Shown here: in pieces, positions 34,058-41,840 of the stretch
Layout of the letters: every line of letters starts with the position of its first letter
Numbering within the stretch: position 1 is the stretch's first letter
From: Bacillus infantis NRRL B-14911
GTDB taxonomy: Bacteria > Bacillota > Bacilli > Bacillales > Cytobacillaceae
Assembly: GCF_000473245.1 (NCBI RefSeq)
Contig: NC_022524.1
Location: 3,000,501 to 3,064,500 of the forward strand
DNA length: 64,000 nt
Reading direction: 5' to 3'
Program-made: the position numbers and the translations under genes
Notes under the pieces: generated by a model
Told to the model about the DNA's origin: nothing
Database searches by the model: none
Seen by the model: the letters and a program-made list of their open reading frames with translations, nothing else

Positions 34058-34714
34058 TTATATAATCTGCATTCTGCTGTTGATCAGCTTTCCTTCCAGC
34101 GCCTGGCTGGCCAGCTTATCCGCTTCTTTATTCTCGGACCTCGGTATAGGCTCATATTTCGGCTCAAGGCCAAGTTTTTTTATTTTCTCTTCTATCCGGT
34201 CAAGCCATCTGTTCAAACTCTCTTCATAACAGGGCCATTCTCCTTCAAGCTGCTTAAGCACGACCTGTGAATCACCCAGGAAGCGGCATGTCATATGATG
34301 AGCTCCCATTTCTTCCAGCAGTGTAACAGCATAATGCATGGCAGCATATTCCGCTTCGTTATTTGTTTCCATTTCGCTGATTCTTTCATTTGCCCGGATG
34401 CGGAACTTCTTTTTTCCCTGCTTATAATAAATGACTGCTCCCAGTCCTGCCTGATAGGTATCTTTATTGAATCCGCCGTCAAAGTACACGGTTATGTCAT
34501 GAGGCTCGGCTTCCACTTCGGCCAGCAGCTTCCTCATTTCCTTCAGTGACCAGCCGGTACCCATCTCATCGAAAAACTCAAGATCCAGGGCCTTTCCTCC
34601 CTTTTCGAGATCTCCGCCGAGTTCAAGCGCAGTTTCCCCGTCCATCCAGTCTGAGGTGAACCGGATTCCGTCTGTTCCTTTCAGCCTGTAAAGCCACTCT
34701 AACTTGTATTTCAT
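34058..34714 (-). CDS. ypeP: RNase H-like protein YpeP
   Basis: A 218-residue protein. Residues 1-75 are an N-terminal module of unknown type; from about 80 an RNase H fold is clear: YFDGGFNKDTYQAGLGAVIY (first Asp), ETNNEAEYAAMHYA (Glu), FLGDSQVVLKQ (second Asp) and ENKEADKLASQAL (last Asp). All four acidic catalytic positions are present, so it may be an active nuclease on RNA/DNA hybrids. Start 34714 follows AGGCGG. It is one of two RNase H-like genes flanking ypdP. Confidence 0.85.
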   Translation of the reverse strand: MKYKLEWLYRLKGTDGIRFTSDWMDGETALELGGDLEKGGKALDLEFFDEMGTGWSLKEMRKLLAEVEAEPHDITVYFDGGFNKDTYQAGLGAVIYYKQGKKKFRIRANERISEMETNNEAEYAAMHYAVTLLEEMGAHHMTCRFLGDSQVVLKQLEGEWPCYEESLNRWLDRIEEKIKKLGLEPKYEPIPRSENKEADKLASQALEGKLINSRMQII

Positions 34715-34865
34715 AGTATCCGCCTTTCGCTTCAGTATCAAGTATTTGTTTAGCCTATTCCAGTTCGTGCACTAGTATCACAAAATTGCTAAAACTTTCA
34801 CTTCTCCTGAGATGTGTCTTTCCTTCTATATTCACGCTATAATGGTCAAGGACAATTAAATATAT

Positions 34866-34903
34866 GGCGGTTCGCAACTTCCCGCACTATCAAAACTAGG
34901 AGG
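34866..34903 (+). ncRNA. PreQ1-I riboswitch upstream of ypdP
   Basis: The 38-nt stretch GGCGGTTCGCAACTTCCCGC followed by ACTATCAAAACTAGGAGG resembles the class I preQ1 aptamer: a GC stem (GCGG / CCGC), a C-containing loop after GGTTC, and an A-rich tail CAAAAC leading straight into the AGGAGG ribosome binding site. Ligand binding should hide this site and block translation. The transporter below it handles the same pathway, which supports the call. I did not resolve the pseudoknot pairing fully by eye. Confidence 0.75.
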
Positions 34904-34908
34904 ATCTT

Positions 34909-35610
34909 ATGTTTAACGAATGGTTTGGCTTCATTTTTGCTTTAGTTAATTTTGCTTTTGTCCTATTATTTTACCGCATTTTCGGCAAAACCGGACTTTT
35001 TGTCTGGATTGGCCTTTCTACTGTACTTGCCAATCTGCAGGTTATAAAAACAATTGAAATATTCGGTATGACCGCCACACTTGGAAATGCCATGTATGGC
35101 ACCGCCTTCCTTGTTACGGACATCCTGAACGAAAAGTACGGTAAAGAAGAAGCGAAAAAGGCGGTCTGGCTTGGATTTTTGACACTTCTGTCCATGACAG
35201 TGATCATGCAGATGGTGCTGCTTTTCAAACCGCATGAAATCGATATGGCACAAGGTGCATTAAGCACGATTTTCTCGTTTCTTCCGCAAATAGCGCTGGG
35301 AAGCCTTGCTGCTTATCTTGCAAGCCAATTCCTGGATGTTTATATTTTTCAGTTCCTGAAAAGGAAATTCCCCAAAGACAATCAGTTTTGGATCAGGAAT
35401 AACGGAAGTACGATCATCAGCCAGTTTATTGATACACTTGTTTTTACCGGGATTGCTTTTGCAGGGGTCTTTCCCTTCAATGAATGGATCCAGATATTCA
35501 TTACAACTTACCTGCTGAAGTTCTTTGTTGCCATCCTGGATACGCCTTTTGGCTATCTTGCCAAGAAAATGCATAAAACAAATAAGGCGAATACATCCAT
35601 CGACCAATAG
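34909..35610 (+). CDS. ypdP: Queuosine precursor transporter (VUT/YhhQ family)
   Basis: A 233-residue membrane protein with six or seven hydrophobic helices. The motif TDILNEKYGKEEAKKAVWLG is the signature of the COG1738 (YhhQ) family, which imports the queuosine precursors preQ0/preQ1. AGGAGG lies 6 nt before the ATG and is part of a preQ1 riboswitch, so its translation should fall when precursor is plentiful. It is followed by a good terminator and sits between two RNase H-like genes as in B. subtilis. Confidence 0.9.
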   Translation: MFNEWFGFIFALVNFAFVLLFYRIFGKTGLFVWIGLSTVLANLQVIKTIEIFGMTATLGNAMYGTAFLVTDILNEKYGKEEAKKAVWLGFLTLLSMTVIMQMVLLFKPHEIDMAQGALSTIFSFLPQIALGSLAAYLASQFLDVYIFQFLKRKFPKDNQFWIRNNGSTIISQFIDTLVFTGIAFAGVFPFNEWIQIFITTYLLKFFVAILDTPFGYLAKKMHKTNKANTSIDQ

Positions 35611-35617
35611 AATGAAG

Positions 35618-35641
35618 AGAGTGCCTCGGCACTCTTTTTTT
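35618..35641 (+). terminator. Terminator of ypdP
   Basis: Stem AGAGTGCC / GGCACTCT with loop TC, followed by TTTTTT. Confidence 0.93.
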
Positions 35642-35749
35642 GCATTCACGGTGATAAGAAAGAACCATTTCTGTGATAAACTTACATATAGTGTTACCCG
35701 TTCTCATGCGGGATAAGCAAGTTTCATTCTTTTAAATGGAGGATTTGCG

Positions 35750-36157
35750 ATGATCGAAGTATATATTGACGGTGCAAGCGCCGGCAACCCTGGACCAAGC
35801 GGCGCCGGAATTTTCATCAAGGCTGGAGGCACTGTTGAACGCCATAGCATACCGCTCGGTGAAATGAGCAATCATGAGGCAGAATATCACGCTTTTATCC
35901 ACGCACTGGAGATTTGCCTGCAAAGTGGCTACAGGACCGTTTCTTTTCGGACAGATTCCCAGCTTGTGAATGCAGCAGTCGAGAAGGAATTCGTCAAGAA
36001 CCCTCTTTACAGCAGTCTTCTGGAAAAAGCTCTGGGCCTCTCCAGGCAGTTAGACCTTTTCTTTATGAAATGGATTCCAAGCAGTGAGAATAAAACAGCG
36101 GATGAACTGGCCAGGAAAGCGGTCCGCGACAATGGGAAAGAAGGGACCGCTGAATGA
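35750..36157 (+). CDS. ypdQ: RNase HI-like protein YpdQ
   Basis: A 135-residue minimal RNase H domain: IDGASAGNPGPSGAG (first Asp, D7), SNHEAEYHAFIHAL (Glu), FRTDSQLVNAA (second Asp) and SENKTADELARKAV (last Asp). The catalytic set looks intact, although the B. subtilis homologue has been described as lacking strong RNase HI activity. GGAGG is 8 nt before the ATG. Its stop overlaps the start of the next transporter gene by 4 nt (ATGA). Confidence 0.9.
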   Translation: MIEVYIDGASAGNPGPSGAGIFIKAGGTVERHSIPLGEMSNHEAEYHAFIHALEICLQSGYRTVSFRTDSQLVNAAVEKEFVKNPLYSSLLEKALGLSRQLDLFFMKWIPSSENKTADELARKAVRDNGKEGTAE

Positions 36158-37077
36158 CACAGTCCCGATCCTTGGCAGATATCTGCCTTCTTCTGGTAGC
36201 ACTCGTGTGGGGTGCGACCTTTGTGCTGGTCCAGAATGCCATTTCTTTTCTGGAGCCATTCACTTTCAATGCGGTGCGTTTTTTTATCGCCGGAATGCTC
36301 CTTGCCATGTGGCTCTTTATTTTTAAACGGGAACAGCTGGCCCGCCTCAATTGGAAGCTGGTATCCTCAGGCATCTTCATAGGCCTTTGGCTGTTTGCAG
36401 GATATGCCTTCCAGACAGCCGGCCTTCTTTATACAACTTCTTCAAAAGCAGGCTTTATTACGGGCTTAAGTGTCGTAATGGTCCCTTTATTGGCCTTTGC
36501 TCTGCTGAAAATTAAGCCAGGCGCCAACAGCGTCATCGGAGTGGCTGCTGCTGCGGCCGGCCTCTATCTGCTCGCCATGACAGATGCATCTTCCCTGAAC
36601 AAAGGGGATATGCTGACATTTGTCTGTGCTGCAGGATTTGCCCTTCATATCATTTTCACCGGCAAATTCAGCAAACACCATCCGGCCCTGCTTTTGACGG
36701 TTGTTCAAATATTGACTGTGTCAGGTCTTGCAAGTGTTTCTGCTCTTTTATTCGAGGATTGGCAGTCAGCCCTGAATCCTGATATTATCCTCGAAGGAAA
36801 TGTTGTTACGGCTTTGCTGGTGACTTCCATATTTGCTACCGCTCTCGCCTTTTTGGCGCAGACTGCTTTCCAGAAATTCACCACTCCCACAAGAGTGGCG
36901 CTTATCTTTGCAATGGAGCCTGTCTTTGCAGCGGCAGCCGGCTATCTCTGGGCAGGGGACCGCCTCACGATTTCGGCCCTTGCTGGATGCGGGCTGATTT
37001 TTGCGGGAATGGTCTATGCAGAGCTGCCTTCAAGGAAGGAAAAAAGGGAAGTGGCGCGCGAGCAAAAATCCGCTTAA
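36154..37077 (+). CDS. DMT superfamily (EamA) transporter
   Basis: A 307-residue membrane protein with ten hydrophobic helices in two EamA repeats; the first includes LVALVWGATFVLVQNAISFLEPF, given here as residues 13-35, and the second AMEPVFAAAAGYLWAGDRL. Members export amino acids or metabolites. The ATG overlaps the ypdQ stop, so the two genes are translationally coupled. The tail is basic (KEKREVAREQKSA). Substrate unknown. Confidence 0.9.
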   Translation: MTQSRSLADICLLLVALVWGATFVLVQNAISFLEPFTFNAVRFFIAGMLLAMWLFIFKREQLARLNWKLVSSGIFIGLWLFAGYAFQTAGLLYTTSSKAGFITGLSVVMVPLLAFALLKIKPGANSVIGVAAAAAGLYLLAMTDASSLNKGDMLTFVCAAGFALHIIFTGKFSKHHPALLLTVVQILTVSGLASVSALLFEDWQSALNPDIILEGNVVTALLVTSIFATALAFLAQTAFQKFTTPTRVALIFAMEPVFAAAAGYLWAGDRLTISALAGCGLIFAGMVYAELPSRKEKREVAREQKSA

Positions 37078-37125
37078 TATAGAAAACAGCAGAAAGCACG
37101 GCTGAATGCTGTGTAAAGAGACGAT

Positions 37126-37149
37126 AAGGCCCTGGCACTTGCCAGGGCC
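37126..37149 (+). terminator. Terminator of the ypdQ-EamA unit
   Basis: Perfect stem AGGCCCTGGC / GCCAGGGCCT with a 4-nt loop, followed by ATATTTCTTTTT. Confidence 0.88.
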
Positions 37150-37188
37150 TATATTTCTTTTTCAGCTGCACCAATTCAAACTGCAGGA

Positions 37189-37218
37189 TAAAAAAGAGGA
37201 GAGGCACGGGCCTCCCCT
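37189..37218 (-). terminator. Terminator of the 89-residue gene
   Basis: Stem GAGGGGAGGC / GCCTCTCCTC (one mismatch), followed on minus by TTTTTTATCC. Confidence 0.88.
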
Positions 37219-37223
37219 CTGGC

Positions 37224-37493
37224 TTATATAGCCAAAAGCTCTTTTTGTTTGATGAAATGGAGCGCTTCTTTGCGGGTAGTGATCCCATTGGCCATCAGCA
37301 TTTCCAGCAGGGACACATAAAAGCTCCCGTCAAAGGCTTTTTGTGCTTTTAGTGTTATTTCGATAGCGGCATTTGCCAGTTCATCCGATGCATTCGTATA
37401 TTGCTTGCCAAAGTATACAAATCCTTTTGCGTCTTCACGGAATTGAAAGCCTTTGCTTTCAAGGTGAGTCAAATATTCTTCAACGGTTTTCAA
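37224..37493 (-). CDS. Small conserved protein (DUF6123-like)
   Basis: An 89-residue protein, MKTVEEYLTHLESKGFQF at the N-terminus and an all-helical C-terminus (ALHFIKQKEL). It resembles the short DUF6123-type proteins annotated in this region of Bacillus genomes; the match is by memory and not firm. The start is TTG with GGGAG about 10 nt before. Function unknown. Confidence 0.6.
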   Translation of the reverse strand: MKTVEEYLTHLESKGFQFREDAKGFVYFGKQYTNASDELANAAIEITLKAQKAFDGSFYVSLLEMLMANGITTRKEALHFIKQKELLAI

Positions 37494-37522
37494 TATGCTG
37501 CAGCTCCCTGAATCTTGTCATC

Positions 37523-38020
37523 CTATCTTCTAAATTTTACCTTGAATTTCGACAATTTTCTATCTTTTTTTGAGAGCAGATAGCCTGCCGAACCGGTAAG
37601 GATTCCAAGCAGGGCGCCACCAAGCACTTCCTGTGGCTGATGCCCGAGCATTTCTTTAAGCTTTTTCGGTTTTTCTTCACTGAATTCCACTGCTTCATCT
37701 TTGTGGACTTTGTCCATCAGCTCTTCCATAGAGTTAACCTTCAAGGTCAGCTCGCCCGTTTGCCTCCTAATTCCCTGCGCATCATACATGACAATCAGGC
37801 CGAATACAAGAGACAGAGCAAAATCAATTGTCGGCAGCCCGCGTTTCAGGGCGATAAATGTAGTCAGGGAGGACACGCCTGCTGAATGGGAGCTCGGCAT
37901 CCCGCCTGTCTGGAAAAACAAACCCGGCTTCCATTCCCTTTTCTTTAAAAAGTGGAGAGGTATTTTCATGCCCTGGGCAATGATGATGCTGAGCAGCGCT
38001 ACAATGACTCCTTTATTCAA
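37523..38020 (-). CDS. Divergent PAP2 family membrane protein (YuiD type)
   Basis: A 165-residue protein with four hydrophobic segments. The motif GGMPSSHSAGVSSLTTF is the PAP2-related signature of the YuiD/DUF212 family (residues 39-55); a second, VMYDAQGIRRQTGE, contains the conserved DAxGxRR. It is likely a membrane phosphatase-like protein, but members are not proven enzymes. The start is TTG, with GAGGTG about 7 nt upstream. Confidence 0.9.
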   Translation of the reverse strand: MNKGVIVALLSIIIAQGMKIPLHFLKKREWKPGLFFQTGGMPSSHSAGVSSLTTFIALKRGLPTIDFALSLVFGLIVMYDAQGIRRQTGELTLKVNSMEELMDKVHKDEAVEFSEEKPKKLKEMLGHQPQEVLGGALLGILTGSAGYLLSKKDRKLSKFKVKFRR

Positions 38021-38138
38021 TGGTCATCACCTCATTTTATATTGTGAAGATGAGGGGGTTTAAATATTCGTTTGGCAAATACTAAAGCTGCAGGTGCAAT
38101 AATCAGCAGCTGCATCACTTTTCCGGAGGTGAATGCAC

Positions 38139-38276
38139 GTGAGTAAAAACGGCCATGCCAACAGGGGGAAAAAAGCCCCTGGCGTCAATCCCCAAGGCTA
38201 CGGACAGGATGCCGAGTTTGCTGAAGAGCCAAAAAGCAAGCTTGAGAATGCTGCAAAAAAGAAAAATACGAAATAA
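38139..38276 (+). CDS. sspL: Small acid-soluble spore protein, SspL type
   Basis: A 45-residue, Lys/Asn/Gln-rich protein from a GTG start with GGAGG about 8 nt upstream. The C-terminal segment VNPQGYGQDAEFAEEPKSK followed by LENAAKKKNTK is the minor SASP pattern of SspL. Such proteins are made in the forespore under sigma-G; I did not find a clean sigma-G promoter. Position between ypdQ and ypcP agrees with B. subtilis. It shows that the host makes spores. Confidence 0.8.
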   Translation: MSKNGHANRGKKAPGVNPQGYGQDAEFAEEPKSKLENAAKKKNTK

Positions 38277-38284
38277 CAGCAAAA

Positions 38285-38307
38285 GGAGCTGCAGCTGTGG
38301 CAGCTCC
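38285..38307. terminator. Hairpin between sspL and ypcP
   Basis: Perfect 8-bp stem GGAGCTGC / GCAGCTCC between convergent genes. The T-tract (TTTTGC) is better on the minus strand, so it mainly serves ypcP. Confidence 0.7.
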
Positions 38308-38329
38308 TCCAATCTTATATCTGCAGAAC

Positions 38330-39232
38330 TCAGGCAAGGCTCTTGCTTTCCTCAAGCTTTTCGAGATGCCTGTACAGCCCCCTTAATTCCAGTTCACTGA
38401 ACTTTTCCATCGCCTTTTGCTGATTGATTTTATAAACAGCATCATCCAGGACACATTGGACTGGAACATCGCATTTAATCTCTGCCAGCTGCCTGCTTAG
38501 ATGGAGCATTTCAAGCCCCTCTTCAATTTTAGCTTTTTGCGCTTTTGTGAGCTTGTCCAGATTCTCGATAACGCCATCCACATGTTCGAACTGCTGCAAA
38601 AGCTTTAATGCTGTTTTTTCGCCGATTCCTTTTACCCCAGGATAGTTATCGCTTGGATCTCCCATAAAAGCTTTGAGATCGATCATCTGCCTTGGCGTAA
38701 TCCCTTTTTCTTCATAAAAGGTATCTGCTGTATGGACAAGATAATTGCCAAACCCTTTTTTAAGCAGGATGACCGAAATATCTTTGTCAAGGAGCTGCAG
38801 AATATCCTGGTCGCCCGTCAGGATAGAAACCCTGGCCTCCGGCTGAAGGTTTCTCGCAATCGTGCCGATGCAGTCATCAGCTTCAAACCCGGCCAGCCCG
38901 ATATTGGGAATATCCATAGCTTCTACAGCTTCTTTGACCAGATCAAACTGAGGAAGCAATTCGATTGGCGCTTCTGAGCGGTTTGCTTTATAGCCGCTGA
39001 ACATTTCAGTCCTGAAGGTTTTGCTGCCCATATCCCAGCATACAGCCACATGTGTTGGCTTAAAGGATGATACGGCTGTGAAAAAATGCTTCAGAAATCC
39101 CTGAATCGCATTAGTCGGAACCCCTTTTGAATTGATCATAAACTGGCCGGTGACAGCAGTTGCAAAGAACGCCCTGAATAACAGTGCCATGCCATCAACA
39201 AGCAGCAGGGAAGGTTTATTTTCATTCATCAT
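38330..39232 (-). CDS. ypcP: 5'-3' exonuclease YpcP (Pol I N-domain type)
   Basis: A 300-residue FEN-like nuclease. Motifs: LLLVDGMALLFRAFF (first Asp), VCWDMGSKTFRTEM, AGFEADDCIGTIA with the acidic cluster, ILTGDQDILQLL, and GDPSDNYPGVKGIGEKTALKLL, the helix-hairpin-helix. This matches the 5'-nuclease domain of DNA polymerase I as a free protein; it removes RNA primers and flaps. GGGG lies 6 nt before the first ATG of MM. Confidence 0.95.
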   Translation of the reverse strand: MMNENKPSLLLVDGMALLFRAFFATAVTGQFMINSKGVPTNAIQGFLKHFFTAVSSFKPTHVAVCWDMGSKTFRTEMFSGYKANRSEAPIELLPQFDLVKEAVEAMDIPNIGLAGFEADDCIGTIARNLQPEARVSILTGDQDILQLLDKDISVILLKKGFGNYLVHTADTFYEEKGITPRQMIDLKAFMGDPSDNYPGVKGIGEKTALKLLQQFEHVDGVIENLDKLTKAQKAKIEEGLEMLHLSRQLAEIKCDVPVQCVLDDAVYKINQQKAMEKFSELELRGLYRHLEKLEESKSLA

Positions 39233-39317
39233 GTACAGCCCCTTTTCTCTTCATATTTCACTATTATAACATGGATGAAGACACGGCTTCCCTGTAAAGA
39301 TTTAGGTTCCTTTAACG

Positions 39318-39342
39318 GGAAAAAGGCCTTGTAAAGGCCTTT
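39318..39342 (-). terminator. Terminator of the 202-residue membrane protein gene
   Basis: Stem AAAGGCCTT / AAGGCCTTT, followed on minus by TTTTCCCG. Confidence 0.75.
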
Positions 39343-39357
39343 CTGTTTACAGGTCCA

Positions 39358-39966
39358 TCACTCTGCCTGCGGGTCTTTTTTAATGACTTCTATTCCCTTT
39401 TCTTTGAGTACATACTGCATGGCAACCCTTGCTTTGACTACATTGTTATTCAGCACCATGGAATATTTCTTTCCATCCTTAAAGGTCACAATGAATTTGT
39501 CATCAGTTGCTATTCCTCCTGATAGTTTGGCTGTCTGCTCCGCAGCTGCCACTTCATCCCATGTGTATGTTTTTTCCTTCAGCGAAAATATAGGATCGAT
39601 TGTAATGCCCTTCTGGTCTGCATAATGATACCCGTCTGTACTAAGCAGGATGAGCAGCACACCAATAACAGCACTGCCTGCCAATAACCCTTTCAATCCT
39701 GCTGTCATTCTCTGCTTGCTGAGCAGTACAGCTGCAGTTATGCATATGGCTGCCAGCAGCAGCAGGCCGGCAATGAAAACGCCATAGGCAGCCCTTAAGG
39801 GTTCAAAGAACCATTCGCCTGATGGTGAAAACAGGATCTCCTGCAGTGGTATCAGAATGAAAATCGGCACAAAACATGACGACAAAATCAAGATGATTGC
39901 ACATGAAACAAAGATTTGGCTCTTTTCCGTTTTTCTCTTTTTTGTAATGGTATAGCCTGTGCTCAT
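39358..39966 (-). CDS. Membrane protein of unknown function
   Basis: A 202-residue protein with a basic N-terminus (KKRKTEKSQ), three hydrophobic segments (about 20-42, 60-82, 92-110), and a soluble C-terminal part from about residue 115 that looks like a small PH-like beta-sandwich (YTWDEVAAAE..., FIVTFKDGKKYSMVL). I do not recognise the family. GGGGG is 10 nt before ATG. It ends with its own terminator and follows the sulfurtransferase gene's terminator, so it is a single-gene unit. Confidence 0.65.
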   Translation of the reverse strand: MSTGYTITKKRKTEKSQIFVSCAIILILSSCFVPIFILIPLQEILFSPSGEWFFEPLRAAYGVFIAGLLLLAAICITAAVLLSKQRMTAGLKGLLAGSAVIGVLLILLSTDGYHYADQKGITIDPIFSLKEKTYTWDEVAAAEQTAKLSGGIATDDKFIVTFKDGKKYSMVLNNNVVKARVAMQYVLKEKGIEVIKKDPQAE

Positions 39967-40026
39967 GAAAAAAGATCCCCCTATTAAAATTTCAGAACCT
40001 TCTCAATTATACAATATACGAAAAAG

Positions 40027-40053
40027 TAAAAAAATCCCTTTTTGAGGGATTTT
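40027..40053 (-). terminator. Terminator of the dynA operon
   Basis: Stem AAAATCCCT / AGGGATTTT, followed on minus by TTTACTTTTTC. It lies just past the sulfurtransferase stop. Confidence 0.85.
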
Positions 40054-40057
40054 CTTT

Positions 40058-40897
40058 TTATTTGCCAGCTGCCTGAGCTACTGGATTCTCCGGATAGGAA
40101 ATCCAGTCGCTGAAGCTGCCGACATACAGCTTTACATTTTCATAGCCTGCTTCCTTTAAAGCAATGAAATTAGGGGCGGCCGTGACGCCTGAACCGCAAT
40201 AAACAATGACAGGATCTTCCAGTCTGATGCTGCTGAATCTTTTCCTTTGTTCTTCCGCATTCCTGTATTTTCCGCTAGCGAATCCGTCTGTCCATGGATA
40301 ATTGACTGCTCCGGGAATATGGCCAGCTTTTTTATCAATAGGCTCCTCTATTCCCAGATAGCGTTTTGCCTCCCGTGAATCTATTAAGGTTTTCTTGCTT
40401 TCAGCCTCGGAAACCTTTGTTGCCTCTTCTGTATCAGCCAGTATCTCAGCATTTAGGCTTAAGGCATATTCACTCCTCACAATGTGGGGAATTTCTTTTG
40501 TCACAGGCTGTCCTTCCTTCTTCCATTCTTTGAAGCCGCCATTCAGGACATAGACGTTTTCGTGGCCGGCATATTTGAGCAGCCACCATAATCTTGCAGC
40601 AAACGCCCCTTCTCCGCCGTCATAAGCAATGACAGTTGAATGATTGGAGATTCCCGCCTGTTCAAGTTTTCCCTTGAAATCATCCATATCCGGGAGGGGG
40701 TGCCTTCCGCCATGCTTTGACACTTGTCCGGAAAGGTCCTTTTCCAAATGAAAATAAACAGCGCCCGGGATATGTTCTTCAAGATAGGCCTTTTCCCCTT
40801 TTTCCGGCTCCCCCAGACTGAACCGGCAATCACAAAACCTGACGTCTTCGCTGCCGAGCCCTTCTATCACCTCATTCAGTTCTTTCACCCATTTCAT
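40058..40897 (-). CDS. Sulfurtransferase, double rhodanese domain
   Basis: A 279-residue protein with two rhodanese repeats, the second active: VIVYCGSGVTAAPN carries the catalytic Cys, and the CGSGVTA loop is of the 3-mercaptopyruvate sulfurtransferase/thiosulfate sulfurtransferase type. The first repeat has RFCDCRFSLG and lacks the loop. It transfers sulfane sulfur to thiols or cyanide. GGGGG is 7 nt before the ATG, which lies inside the end of the preceding Cys-rich gene, implying coupled translation. Confidence 0.92.
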   Translation of the reverse strand: MKWVKELNEVIEGLGSEDVRFCDCRFSLGEPEKGEKAYLEEHIPGAVYFHLEKDLSGQVSKHGGRHPLPDMDDFKGKLEQAGISNHSTVIAYDGGEGAFAARLWWLLKYAGHENVYVLNGGFKEWKKEGQPVTKEIPHIVRSEYALSLNAEILADTEEATKVSEAESKKTLIDSREAKRYLGIEEPIDKKAGHIPGAVNYPWTDGFASGKYRNAEEQRKRFSSIRLEDPVIVYCGSGVTAAPNFIALKEAGYENVKLYVGSFSDWISYPENPVAQAAGK

Positions 40898-41081
40898 TTT
40901 CTTTTCCCCCTTCCCTTTTCTCCATCAGTTTCCTGACATTTTCCTTTGGATCCCAGCAATTGAACTGGTAATATGGCAATGTGTCAAAGCCGAGCCGCCT
41001 GCACCGGTACTCCATTTTTCCCCCGGCCCTTTCTGCCTGGAAATGGATGCAGGTAGCACAAGCATGAAATGATTTCCCCAT
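40872..41081 (-). CDS. Small Cys-rich protein
   Basis: A 69-residue protein starting MGKSFHACATCIHFQ and carrying a C-x2-C pair, then YRCRRLGFDTLPYYQFNCWDPKENV with two more Cys; together they could bind one zinc ion. GGGGGG stands 4 nt before the second ATG. The end overlaps the sulfurtransferase gene by 26 nt and the start follows the nucleotidyltransferase stop by about 10 nt. Unknown function. Confidence 0.75.
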   Translation of the reverse strand: MGKSFHACATCIHFQAERAGGKMEYRCRRLGFDTLPYYQFNCWDPKENVRKLMEKREGGKENEMGERTE

Positions 41082-41090
41082 CATTCCCCC

Positions 41091-41840
41091 CTAAATATCG
41101 AGAAGTTCCCAAAGCCATTGGTTCAGCTTCCCCCTGGTATTTTCCCTTTTGCCAGCCTCCCCCGCCGGAATGTCCAGCTGGTTTGTCTGCCCGTATAAAA
41201 GGACTTCCAATTCTGCTCTTTCACTTTCCTTTATCAGTCTGCCACTCACCTTTGATTCTCCAAGGATATGATAGTATGGCAGTATTTGGGCAAAGTCCTG
41301 TCCTTCAGGAGCACAGGCAAAGAGATCGGACCAAGGCACAGCTTTCATTTCTTTTGACAGCATTCCTGCCAGCAGGCCGGATCTTGCAGCGTGGATCAGC
41401 TGTTTCTGCCTCCTTGGCGTCAATTCCTTGCCCGAGATTTCTTTTAAGTTCCGAACCATCAGTCCCTGATAATGCTTTGCAAGCTTAAGAGAAGAATATT
41501 CTTCACTGATGAAGTTCCGGAGACGGCTGGCAAAATCCTGCCTGTCAATATAGACGATTGGCGAATACGCCCATTCATAAAGGCTCGGATTCGATTTTTC
41601 CAGCAGGCTGAAAGCCTTGAACAAATCCCAGCCTGCCGAGTCTGCCGGCGAGGCATGGACAATTGTCTGCTGTTCAGGCTTTAACGCTAAATAGCTGCGT
41701 ACCTCATTGTATTTGTAAATAAAACGAACATCGTAATCCGATTGTTCGGAAGCCGTTCCCCAGGCGCGGCTTCCTGCTTCACATGCATAATATATGGTGA
41801 TGTTATGCTTCTTTTCCAGATCCTGAAGCCATTCCTTCAC
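41091..41840 (-). CDS. Nucleotidyltransferase-domain protein (YcgL/RlaP type)
   Basis: A 249-residue protein with the polymerase-beta-like fold: ACEAGSRAWGTASEQSDYDVRFIY has the GSxAxG motif and the paired Asp. The downstream region (VHASPADSAGWDLFKAFSLLEKSNPSLYEW) matches the predicted YcgL/RlaP nucleotidyltransferases. GTG 41840 is favoured with AAGGGTGG before it and overlaps the dynA end by 38 nt. It adds a nucleotide to an unknown target. Confidence 0.85.
   Translation of the reverse strand: MKEWLQDLEKKHNITIYYACEAGSRAWGTASEQSDYDVRFIYKYNEVRSYLALKPEQQTIVHASPADSAGWDLFKAFSLLEKSNPSLYEWAYSPIVYIDRQDFASRLRNFISEEYSSLKLAKHYQGLMVRNLKEISGKELTPRRQKQLIHAARSGLLAGMLSKEMKAVPWSDLFACAPEGQDFAQILPYYHILGESKVSGRLIKESERAELEVLLYGQTNQLDIPAGEAGKRENTRGKLNQWLWELLDI

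Noticed and set aside
38041-38138. Sigma-G promoter of sspL
   Set aside because: An AATACTA -10-like box exists but no matching -35 box was found at 17-18 nt, so I did not annotate it.
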